Shown here one piece after another: positions 1-6,001 of a DNA stretch of 6,001 bases. The DNA is taken from positions 1 through 6,001 of the forward strand of contig JAHFSL010000173.1 of NCBI GenBank assembly GCA_023265785.1, given 5' to 3'. The position numbers and the translations under genes are program-made. This DNA is from Candidatus Coatesiibacteriota bacterium. Lineage in GTDB: Bacteria > Oederibacteriota > CAKKQC01. The notes under the pieces were generated by a model that was not told the DNA's origin, did no database searches, and saw only the letters and a list, made by a program, of their open reading frames with translations. How positions within the stretch are numbered: the first letter of the stretch is position 1; the number at the start of each line of letters is the position of its first letter.

Positions 1-2484
1 CAGGCGGATCAGGTGCACACCCTGGGCGTTCCGACCGATCTCTCGCACATCCTTGACCTTGGAGCGCAGGAAGATCCCCTTGGCGGTCGTGAGCATGACC
101 TCGTCGGCGTCATCCACCCGCATCACGCCCACCACGGGACCCGTGCGGTCGGTCACCTTGAGATTCACGATCCCCTTCCCGCCCCGCCCCGTGACCCGGT
201 ACTGTGCCACCGGGGTGCGTTTGCCGTAGCCGTGCTCGGCGACCGTCAGCAGGTCACCCTTGCCGTCCGTCACGGTCATGCCGACCACCCGGTCGCCCTT
301 GGCCAGGTTGATGCCCCGCACCCCGCCGGCGGACCGGCCCATCGGGCGGACCTGCTTCTCCTTGAACCGGATCGCCTTACCCAGTGCGGTGGCCATCACG
401 ATCTCGAAGTCGCCCTGGGACTGGACCACGCCGATCAGGGCATCGCCCTTCTTGATACTGATGGCCCGCACGCCGCGCGCCTGTGGATTGGCGAATTCCG
501 AGAGGGCAATGCGCTTCACATGGCCCCCGCGGGTCGCCATCAACAGCCAGGCGTTGTCCTTGAACTTGCGCACGGCGATGGAGGCGCAGACACGCTCGTG
601 CTCCTGGAACCGCAGGATGTTGACCAGCGCCTTGCCCCGGGCGTACCGGCCGGCCTCGGGCACCTGGTAGGCCTTGAGCCAGAAGACCCGGCCCAGCGTG
701 GTGAAGAAGAGGAGATCGGCGTGCGTGTCCGCCACGAAGAGCTCCTCCAGCCAGTCTTCTTCCTTGGTCTCCGCGCCGGTCACGCCCTTGCCGCCCCGCT
801 TCTGGGACCGGTACTGGTCCACGGCCTGCCGCTTGATGTAGCCCGCGTGGGAGAGGGTGATGACGACCTCTTCCTTCGGCACGAGGTCCTCCATCTTCAT
901 CTCCTCGGGCGCCGCGCCGGTGATCTCCGTGCGGCGCTTGTCGCCGAACCGGGTCTTCAATTCCACCAGCTCGTCCCGGATGAGGTCGCGGACCTTCCGT
1001 TCCGATTCCAGGATGCCCTTGAGCCGGGCGATCGTCTTGAGGAGTTCGCGGAACTCCTCGTCCAGCTTGAACCGCTCCAGCTGGGAGAGGTGGGCCAGCC
1101 GCATGTCCAGGATCGCCTGGGCCTGTTCCTGGTCGATCTTGAGGAGGCGCATCAGCCCGGTCCGGGCCTCGTCGGTCCCCTTGCTGTCGCGGATGAGCCG
1201 GACGACTCGTTCCAGCGCGCTGATCGCCTTTTTCAGGCCCTCGACGATGTGTGCGCGCTTCTCCGCCCGGGCCAGCTGGAACTTCGTGCGCCGCACCACC
1301 ACGTCGCGCCGGTGCTCGATGAACAGCCCGAGGAGGGTCTTGAGGTCCAGGACCTTGGGATGCCCGTCCACCAGCACCAGCATGATGACGCCGAAGGAGG
1401 TGCGCAGGGCGGTGTGCTTGTACAGGTGGTTCAGGATCACCTGGGGCACCTCCCCGCGCGAGACCTCAATCACGATCCGGATGCCCTCGCGCGAGGATTC
1501 GTCGCGCAGGTCCGAGATGCCCTGGATGGTCTTGGCCTTGACCAGGTCCGCGATGTGCTCGATCAGCTGGGCCTTGTTCACCTGGAAGGGGAGTTCGGTC
1601 ACGATGATCCGCTGGCGCTCACCCTTGAGCTGTTCGATCTCACACCGGGCCTGCATGAGGATACTGCCCCGCCCCGTCGTGTAGGCGTCCTTGATCCCGC
1701 CCCGCCCGAGGATGAACGCGCCGGTCGGGAAATCCGGGCCGGGAACGGCCTTCATGAGTTCGCCCATCGTGGCGTCCCGGTTCTCCAGCAGGAGAATGAG
1801 CCCGTCCACCAGCTCGCCCAGGTTGTGGGGCGGGATGTTCGTGGCCATCCCCACGGCGATCCCCGCGCTCCCGTTGGCCAGGATCAGCGGAATGCGGGTC
1901 GGCAGGACCACCGGCTCCACCCGCGAGTTGTCGTAGTTGGGGATGAAGTCCACGGTGGCCTCGTCAATATCGGCCAGGACCATGGCCGCCAGCGTGGACA
2001 GCCGGCACTCCGTGTAGCGCATGGCCGCCGGCGGGTCGCCGTCCACGCTCCCGAAATTGCCCTGGCCCTGGATGGGCATGTACCGGGTCGAGAAGTCCTG
2101 CGCCATCCGGACGAGCGACTCGTAGATGGCCTCGCCGCCGTGGGGGTGCAGTTTGCCCATCACGTCGCCCACGACCAGCGCCGCCTTGCGGAAGGGCTTC
2201 TCGTGGGTGAACCCCAGGTCATACATCTGGTAGAGGATGCGGCGTTGGACGGGCTTCAGGCCATCCTTCACATCGGGCAGGGCGCGCCCGACGATGACGC
2301 TCATCGCATAGTCAATGTACGAGGACTTCATCTCCTCCTCGAGGTTGACCCGGGTCACGGCGCGGGCCAGCGGCGGGGGGGGAGGAGGAGGAGCGCCCCG
2401 GCGGCCCGTGGGGACGGCCACGGTCAGTTCGAGCTGTTTGGCGCCCTTGACGGGCTTGGCCGATTTCTTTCCCTTCTTGGCCAT
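1..2484 (-). CDS. gyrA: DNA gyrase subunit A, 3' end cut off by window edge
   Basis: This is the breakage-reunion subunit of type IIA DNA gyrase. With GyrB (A2B2) it introduces negative supercoils using ATP. 828 codons are visible, running open to position 1 with no stop; by comparison with the E. coli (875 aa) and B. subtilis (about 820 aa) proteins only a short C-terminal tail is missing. Residues 1-45 form a basic tail (MAKKGKKSAKPVKGAK) followed by seven prolines at 32-38. The conserved core starts at EEEMKSSYIDYAMSVIVGRA (49-68). The catalytic tyrosine is Y157 in MRYTEC (codon 2014-2016), equivalent to E. coli Y122. Other landmarks are GQGNFGSVDGD (140-150), GMATNIPPHN (212-221) and VTELPFQVNKA (295-305). 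The C-terminal beta-pinwheel (about 535 onward) carries a GyrA-box, QKRGGKG at 561-567 (784-804). This supports gyrase over topoisomerase IV. The quinolone-determining stretch reads HPHGGEAIYES, with Glu at the E. coli S83 position. The ATG lies 3 nt after the gyrB stop and has only a weak upstream GGA/AGG, suggesting translational coupling. Confidence 0.98.
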   Translation of the reverse strand, partial: MAKKGKKSAKPVKGAKQLELTVAVPTGRRGAPPPPPPPLARAVTRVNLEEEMKSSYIDYAMSVIVGRALPDVKDGLKPVQRRILYQMYDLGFTHEKPFRKAALVVGDVMGKLHPHGGEAIYESLVRMAQDFSTRYMPIQGQGNFGSVDGDPPAAMRYTECRLSTLAAMVLADIDEATVDFIPNYDNSRVEPVVLPTRIPLILANGSAGIAVGMATNIPPHNLGELVDGLILLLENRDATMGELMKAVPGPDFPTGAFILGRGGIKDAYTTGRGSILMQARCEIEQLKGERQRIIVTELPFQVNKAQLIEHIADLVKAKTIQGISDLRDESSREGIRIVIEVSRGEVPQVILNHLYKHTALRTSFGVIMLVLVDGHPKVLDLKTLLGLFIEHRRDVVVRRTKFQLARAEKRAHIVEGLKKAISALERVVRLIRDSKGTDEARTGLMRLLKIDQEQAQAILDMRLAHLSQLERFKLDEEFRELLKTIARLKGILESERKVRDLIRDELVELKTRFGDKRRTEITGAAPEEMKMEDLVPKEEVVITLSHAGYIKRQAVDQYRSQKRGGKGVTGAETKEEDWLEELFVADTHADLLFFTTLGRVFWLKAYQVPEAGRYARGKALVNILRFQEHERVCASIAVRKFKDNAWLLMATRGGHVKRIALSEFANPQARGVRAISIKKGDALIGVVQSQGDFEIVMATALGKAIRFKEKQVRPMGRSAGGVRGINLAKGDRVVGMTVTDGKGDLLTVAEHGYGKRTPVAQYRVTGRGGKGIVNLKVTDRTGPVVGVMRVDDADEVMLTTAKGIFLRSKVKDVREIGRNAQGVHLIRL
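2371..2394 (+). repeat. G8 tract with AGG repeats (GyrA polyproline)
   Basis: The plus strand has a run of eight G followed by AGG triplets. On the gyrA coding strand this gives seven consecutive proline codons (CCT x3, CCC x2, CCG x2), residues 32-38. The plus strand here could in principle form a G-quadruplex, and the homopolymer is prone to slippage. It lies in the non-conserved N-terminal tail, before the catalytic core. Confidence 0.7.
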
Positions 2485-2487
2485 TAC

Positions 2488-5067
2488 CTATACATCCAGC
2501 GTCCGGACTTCCGCCGCGTAGGCCTGGATAAAGGCCCGGCGGGGTTCCACGGCATCGCCCATGAGGATGGCAAAGATATCGTCAGCCAGGGCCTTGCGGG
2601 CGTCCTCCAACTTGACCTGAAGGAGCACGCGCTGTTCGGGGTTCATCGTGGTTGCCCAGAGTTCTTCGGCGTTCATCTCGCCCAACCCCTTGAACCGCTG
2701 GACCGTGGATCCGCCCTGGCCCAGGTCCCGGACCTGGATGATCAGGTCCCGGGCCGTTGCGGCCTCGAATTTCTTCCCGCCCTCGGAGGTGAACGCGAAC
2801 CGCATGACGGGCCGGCCGCCCCGGCCGATCTCCGGGTCCAGCGTCAATTCCTTCCGGGACAGTCCCGCCTTTTCCAGCGTGGCCAGGTGCCGCGCCAGCT
2901 CCACGACATCCACGAGGTCGGTGAGGCCGGTCACCAACTGCTGTTTGTGCTTGAGCAGTTCCTCCCCGCTCTTGCCCCCGGTCCCGTTGCGCCGTCCCGG
3001 CTTCACGCCGGCCTTGGCGGCGGGGGTCCCGGCCGGGGGCCGGAACTTGGCCAGGTACTTTTCGTACTCCTCGGCCGTGTAGATCAGCTTTTTCCCGGCC
3101 GTCGTCTCGACCTCATACAGCGGCGGCTTTTTCTCGTCGGAGTACTCAAAGGCCGTCTTCGTGTTCACGCCCTTGCGGGCCAGCACGCCCAGGATTCGCC
3201 CCGCTTCGATGAGCGCGATCAGGGTTTCGCGCAGGCGGTCACCGGACAGCGTAATGGCGCGCCCCTCCAGGGTTTTGAGGGTGGCGCCCTCCGCGGCGGC
3301 CTCCACAAGGAACACATCCATCTCGGTTTCATTCTGGATATACCGCTCGCCCTTGCCCCGCTTGACGCGATACAGCGGGGGCTGGGCCAGGTAAATATAG
3401 CCCGCATCAATCAGCTTCTTCATCTGCCGGTAGAAGAAGGTGAGCAGGAGGGTTCGGATGTGGTGGCCGTCCACGTCGGCGTCGGCCATGATGATGATCT
3501 TCCGGTACCGCACCTTGGAGGGGTCCACGGCCTCGTTGCCGATCCCCGCACCCAGCGCGGTGATAATGGACCGGATCTCCTCGTTGGAGAGCATCTTGTC
3601 GATCTTGGCCTTCTCGACATTCAGAATCTTGCCGCGGATCGGCAGGATGGCCTGGTACCGGCGGTTGCGGCCCGACTTGGCCGTGCCGCCGGCGGACTCG
3701 CCCTCGACGATGAAGAGTTCCGCCCGCTCGGGATCCTCCTCCTGACAGTCGGCCAGCTTGCCCGGCAGGCCGCCCCCGTCCAGCGCGCCCTTGCGCCGGG
3801 TGAGTTCCTTGGCCTTGCGCGCCGCCTCCCGGGCCTCGGCCGCCAGCAGGCCCTTCTCGACAATCCGCCGCGCCACGCCGGGATTCTCCTCGAGGAAGGT
3901 CTTGAGCCGGTCGTTGACGACGGACTGCACGAGGCCCTTGATTTCGCTGTTGCCCAGCTTCGTCTTGGTCTGGCCCTCGAACTGCGGTTCGGGCAGGCGG
4001 ACCGAAATGACCGCGGTCAGCCCCTCCCGGACATCGTCGCCGGAGAGGGTCATCTCCCCCTTGAGCCACCCCTTGGCCTGCGCGTAATCGTTCAGGGTGC
4101 CGGTCAGCGCGGCACGGAACCCGATCAGGTGCGTCCCGCCCTCCACCGTGTTGATGTTGTTCGCGAAGGCCAGGACCGTCTCGCCGTAGGAGTCGTTGTA
4201 TTGGATGGCCGCCTCCACCTGAACCCCATCCTTCTCGCGGGTGATCCCGATGGGCGTGGCGTGGAGGGCGGTCTTCTTCTCGTTGAGGGACTTCACGAAC
4301 GCCACCACCCCGCCCTCGGCCTGCCAGACGGACTCTCGGGCGGGCTTCTTGCGTTCGTCCGTCAGCGAAATCTTGAGCCCGGCATTGAGGAATGCCAGCT
4401 CGCGCAGGCGGGACGCCAGTGTGTCCCAGGAGAATTCCAGGACCTCGAACACCCTGGTGTCAGGCTTGAAATGGACCGTCGTGCCCGTCTTCCGGGCCTC
4501 GCCTGCCGACCTGACGGGGCCCTGGGGAACGCCCCGGGCATACTTCTGGGTGTGGATCCGGCCGTCCCGGCGCACCTCGACATGCAACCACTCGGACAGC
4601 GCGTTGACCACGGAGACGCCCACGCCGTGCAGGCCGCCTGAAACCTGGTAGGTCTTGCGGTCGAACTTGCCGCCCGCGTGCAGGACGGTCATGACGACTT
4701 CCAGCGCGGATTTCTTGAGCTGTTTCTGGGTCTCGACGGGGATGCCGCGCCCGTCATCCACCACGCTCACCGAGTTGTCCGCGTGGATGACGACCTCGAT
4801 GGTCTTGCAGTGTCCGGCCAGCGCCTCGTCAATCGAATTGTCCACCACTTCGTACACCAAATGGTGCAGTCCCTCGAACGCCGTATTGCCGATGTACATC
4901 GCGGGCCGCTTGCGGACGGCCTCCAGCCCCTCGAGGACCGTGATGTTCTCGGCGGTGTAGTTCGCGTCCGCCACCCTGGCCACGCCGTTGACCGCGGGCT
5001 TGGGCGCCGTCCTGGCGGCGGGCTTCGCCGGCGCGCGGCGCGGTGCCACCTTCTTCTTAACGGCCAT
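2488..5067 (-). CDS. gyrB: DNA gyrase subunit B, complete
   Basis: This is the ATPase/TOPRIM subunit of gyrase, 859 aa, ending RTLDV then TAG. Residues 1-33 are a Lys/Ala/Pro-rich tail. The core begins ADANYTAENITVLEGLEAVR. The GHKL ATPase has the catalytic base E73 and N77 in YEVVDNSIDEA, DDGRGIP (104-110), the lid GGLHGVG (144-150) and the transducer QTK (366-368). From the ATPase domain through the TOPRIM residues all key positions sit 31 above E. coli numbering. TOPRIM has E455 in VEGESAGG (codon 3703-3705), ILPIRGKILNVEKA (474-487) and the metal-binding DADVD (529-533). The C-terminal domain has RFKGLGEMNAEELWATTMNP and MGDAVEPRRAF. Between AQPPLYRVKRG (561-571) and RFKGLGEMN (791-799) there are about 220 residues, against about 40 in short Gram-positive GyrB. 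This is the Gram-negative-type insertion. It overlaps the dciA end by 11 nt and has a CCAAGG ribosome site 7 nt upstream of the ATG. A GTG at residue 32 is a possible alternative start but has no spaced Shine-Dalgarno. Confidence 0.99.
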   Translation of the reverse strand: MAVKKKVAPRRAPAKPAARTAPKPAVNGVARVADANYTAENITVLEGLEAVRKRPAMYIGNTAFEGLHHLVYEVVDNSIDEALAGHCKTIEVVIHADNSVSVVDDGRGIPVETQKQLKKSALEVVMTVLHAGGKFDRKTYQVSGGLHGVGVSVVNALSEWLHVEVRRDGRIHTQKYARGVPQGPVRSAGEARKTGTTVHFKPDTRVFEVLEFSWDTLASRLRELAFLNAGLKISLTDERKKPARESVWQAEGGVVAFVKSLNEKKTALHATPIGITREKDGVQVEAAIQYNDSYGETVLAFANNINTVEGGTHLIGFRAALTGTLNDYAQAKGWLKGEMTLSGDDVREGLTAVISVRLPEPQFEGQTKTKLGNSEIKGLVQSVVNDRLKTFLEENPGVARRIVEKGLLAAEAREAARKAKELTRRKGALDGGGLPGKLADCQEEDPERAELFIVEGESAGGTAKSGRNRRYQAILPIRGKILNVEKAKIDKMLSNEEIRSIITALGAGIGNEAVDPSKVRYRKIIIMADADVDGHHIRTLLLTFFYRQMKKLIDAGYIYLAQPPLYRVKRGKGERYIQNETEMDVFLVEAAAEGATLKTLEGRAITLSGDRLRETLIALIEAGRILGVLARKGVNTKTAFEYSDEKKPPLYEVETTAGKKLIYTAEEYEKYLAKFRPPAGTPAAKAGVKPGRRNGTGGKSGEELLKHKQQLVTGLTDLVDVVELARHLATLEKAGLSRKELTLDPEIGRGGRPVMRFAFTSEGGKKFEAATARDLIIQVRDLGQGGSTVQRFKGLGEMNAEELWATTMNPEQRVLLQVKLEDARKALADDIFAILMGDAVEPRRAFIQAYAAEVRTLDV

Positions 5068-5371
5068 CGAAGCGCCTTGGCTTCATCCGGATCTCGGTGA
5101 CCGCCCTTCCCCCGAGGAAGGTGTTGATTCGTTCCAGCAGGGCCTCCCGCCGCAGGTTGAGATGGTCGTGCATCGCCGGATGGTCAAAGGTCACGGTCAG
5201 CCGCCCGCCCTCCAGCCGCTCGGGGGCGCACAGCGGCGCGAACTCGGGTCCCGCGGCCTCCGCCCAGCGATCCATCAGTCCGGCCTCGACGGGATCGCCG
5301 AGCCGTAAGGACTCGAGGACGGCGGTCAGCACCGAGCGAACTGGGCGGGGCGTGGCGTGTCGGATGTCCAT
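5057..5371 (-). CDS. dciA: DciA-like (DUF721) helicase loader/operator
   Basis: This is a 104-aa cytoplasmic protein of the DUF721/DciA family. DciA proteins interact with the replicative helicase DnaB and promote its loading or activity in bacteria that lack DnaC/DnaI-type loaders. The sequence shows the family's KH-like core: an N-terminal helix (VRSVLTAVLESLRL, 11-24), the MDRWAEAAGPEFAPL segment (33-47), the strand pattern GGRLTVTFDHPAM (55-67), then LLERINTFLG and VTEIRMKP at the end. Usually the strand is followed by a Trp (an S.AW..EL-like motif); here that place reads HPAMHDHL, so the Trp is absent. There is no C-terminal extension, making it a minimal domain. The position between recF and gyrB is the classic actinobacterial-type location of DUF721 and strongly supports the call. 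The ATG is chosen because a strong AGGAGG lies 10 nt upstream. Its first 46 nt overlap recF in a different frame, and its last 11 nt overlap gyrB. The helicase role is inferred from the family. Confidence 0.88.
   Translation of the reverse strand: MDIRHATPRPVRSVLTAVLESLRLGDPVEAGLMDRWAEAAGPEFAPLCAPERLEGGRLTVTFDHPAMHDHLNLRREALLERINTFLGGRAVTEIRMKPRRFDGR
5075..5080 (-). promoter_or_regulatory. Shine-Dalgarno of gyrB inside dciA
   Basis: The minus strand reads CCAAGG, then a 7-nt spacer (CGCTTCG), then the gyrB ATG. The AAGG core is moderately strong. It supports the ATG at 5067, which includes the basic tail, over the in-frame GTG at residue 32, where no properly spaced site is seen. Because it sits in the last codons of dciA, gyrB translation is probably coupled to dciA translation. 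Confidence 0.65.
5326..5371 (-). other. recF/dciA 46-nt dual-coding overlap
   Basis: The same 46 nt encode the last 14 RecF residues plus stop (WTSDTPRPAQFARC) and the first 15 residues of DciA (MDIRHATPRPVRSVL) in a shifted frame. Both gene ends are well supported: recF by continuous homology upstream of its TGA, dciA by its strong ribosome site. The RecF tail here is beyond the conserved ATPase core, so it is probably under weak constraint. Confidence 0.8.
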
Positions 5372-6001
5372 GCGATCGCGGCCTCCTCGGCCCCAAGGGG
5401 GGACACGGTATGGGCGCGCACGGCGAACAGCGTGCGGGCGGCGCCCGGATCGGGCGCGTGGGTGGTGGTCAGCAGGGCCTGCGGCAGGCCCTCGAGGACG
5501 GCGAGCAGGCGCTCACGGCGGGCGCGGTCCAACGCGGTCAGCACGTCATCAAGCAGGAGGAGCGGCAGTCGGCCCAGCCGCGCGCCCAGGTGTTCGGCGC
5601 ACCCGAGGGCCAGCGCGAGAATCGCGGACCAGATCTCGCCCGAGGAGCCGTGGGCCTTGAGCGGCCTTCCGGCCAGGACGATCGCCACCTCGTCGCGGTG
5701 CGGCCCGCCCAGCGTGGTCCCGACGGCGCGGTCGCGCCCGCGGTTCGCCTCCAGCGCCGCGGCAACCGCCTCGCTCCAGGCCGCCTCGGACGCGTCCGCC
5801 GGGGCGGCGACCGTGGCTTCGTAGCGGAGGGTCAGGTCGCGGCCCGCCATCGCGCCGGTCAACTCGCCATGCCACGCGGCCGCGCGCGGGGCCAGGGCTT
5901 CGACGGCCCGGACGCGGCGGGACAGCAGGGCGCCGGCCGCGCGCGCCATCGGTTCCTCCCAGATCGCAACCTCGCCATCCGTGGCGTCGGGCCGGGACAG
6001 C
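5326..6001 (-). CDS. recF: RecF recombination/gap-repair ATPase, C-terminal part
   Basis: RecF is an SMC/Rad50-like ABC ATPase that binds gapped DNA and, with RecO and RecR, helps load RecA on SSB-coated single strands. The window holds 224 C-terminal codons and a TGA; the family is usually about 360 aa, so the Walker A head and part of domain II lie beyond position 6001. The frame is open to the edge, and the track-style start at 5949 is an internal Met (PMARAAG). Visible motifs in order are VGTTLGGPHRDEV, the hallmark GPHRD (5692-5706); an ABC signature HGSSGEIWSA (SSGE at 5635-5646); Walker B LLLLDDVLTALD (Asp-Asp at 5545-5550) with its D-loop; and a switch segment LLTTTHAPD. The signature differs from the common SQGQQRT form and resembles the SRGE type of Deinococcus RecF. 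The last 14 residues overlap dciA. The identification is firm; full length and function cannot be checked here. Confidence 0.95.
   Translation of the reverse strand, partial: LSRPDATDGEVAIWEEPMARAAGALLSRRVRAVEALAPRAAAWHGELTGAMAGRDLTLRYEATVAAPADASEAAWSEAVAAALEANRGRDRAVGTTLGGPHRDEVAIVLAGRPLKAHGSSGEIWSAILALALGCAEHLGARLGRLPLLLLDDVLTALDRARRERLLAVLEGLPQALLTTTHAPDPGAARTLFAVRAHTVSPLGAEEAAIAWTSDTPRPAQFARC
5382..5388 (-). promoter_or_regulatory. Shine-Dalgarno of dciA inside recF
   Basis: On the minus strand the sequence reads GAGGAGG, followed by 10 nt and then the ATG of dciA. It is the strongest ribosome binding site in the window and lies wholly within the recF reading frame. It decides the dciA start: using this ATG forces a 46-nt overlap with recF, and no other candidate start nearby has such a site. 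Confidence 0.75.

Noticed and set aside
857..1684. A 275-codon plus-strand open frame
   Set aside because: Its product is dominated by Ser and Arg, typical of an off-frame reading of a GC-rich gene, and the minus strand here encodes unmistakable GyrA sequence.
1..2484. parC (topoisomerase IV subunit A) instead of gyrA
   Set aside because: A GyrA-box (QKRGGKG) is present, the protein carries a full pinwheel-length C-terminal domain, and the gene directly follows a gyrB in the recF cluster.
2485..2487. A promoter or terminator between gyrB and gyrA
   Set aside because: Only 3 nt separate the genes and no hairpin or T-run is seen, so the pair is read as one transcript.
3407..4069. A 220-codon minus-strand open frame inside gyrB
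   Set aside because: It is a frame-shifted reading of gyrB, Gly/Arg/Pro-rich with no family motif; gyrB is intact across the region, so it is not a broken copy.
13..4641. A 1,542-codon plus-strand open frame
   Set aside because: It is the in-register antisense of gyrA and gyrB. Its translation is rich in His, Asp, Leu, Gly and Arg with no recognisable domain, and it exists because TTA/CTA/TCA codons are avoided in the real genes.
5391..5400. CCCC-AA-GGGG inverted repeat as a hairpin or operator
   Set aside because: It is a 4-bp stem with a 2-nt loop inside recF coding sequence, expected by chance at this GC content, and has no T-run.
5097..5660. A 187-codon plus-strand open frame over dciA and recF
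   Set aside because: It is low-complexity Arg/Gly/Ala/Ser-rich and lies opposite two genes supported by family motifs.

Overview
The window is one continuous block of four minus-strand genes with essentially no non-coding DNA. Read in the direction of transcription (right to left) it holds the 3' part of recF, a small dciA (DUF721) gene, a complete gyrB, and gyrA, which runs off the left edge just before its end. No RNA gene, mobile element, CRISPR array, convincing promoter or terminator was found. Every stretch of more than about 50 bases is coding.

The composition is strongly G+C-rich, by eye about two thirds, and codons ending in G or C dominate. TTA, CTA and TCA codons are so rare that the strand opposite gyrA and most of gyrB stays open for more than 1,500 codons. 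The four genes use TGA (recF), TAA (dciA) and TAG (gyrB) as stops, so the standard bacterial code applies. The order recF-dciA-gyrB-gyrA is the distal half of the dnaA-dnaN-recF-(DUF721)-gyrB-gyrA cluster found beside oriC in actinobacteria and several other phyla. By inference dnaN, dnaA and oriC lie to the right of position 6001, and the leftward-transcribed genes would be co-oriented with the fork. GyrB carries the long insertion in its TOPRIM half that is typical of many Gram-negative lineages and absent from the short Gram-positive form. This argues for a high-GC bacterium outside the Actinobacteria and Firmicutes. The phylum cannot be fixed from this window.

The genes look translationally coupled. 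recF and dciA overlap by 46 nt, with a strong AGGAGG site for dciA inside recF. dciA and gyrB overlap by 11 nt. gyrB and gyrA are separated by 3 nt. Together they encode a recombination mediator/gap-repair ATPase (RecF), a replicative-helicase loader/operator (DciA), and the two subunits of DNA gyrase. All of these act at or near the replication fork.

This is a core housekeeping region, and I see no hidden accessory system. The points worth a second look are within the proteins. GyrA and GyrB both have non-canonical residues at quinolone-determining positions, and both have basic low-complexity N-terminal tails. GyrA has a seven-proline tract over a G8 homopolymer. DciA is minimal and lacks the usual tryptophan, and RecF has a divergent ABC signature.
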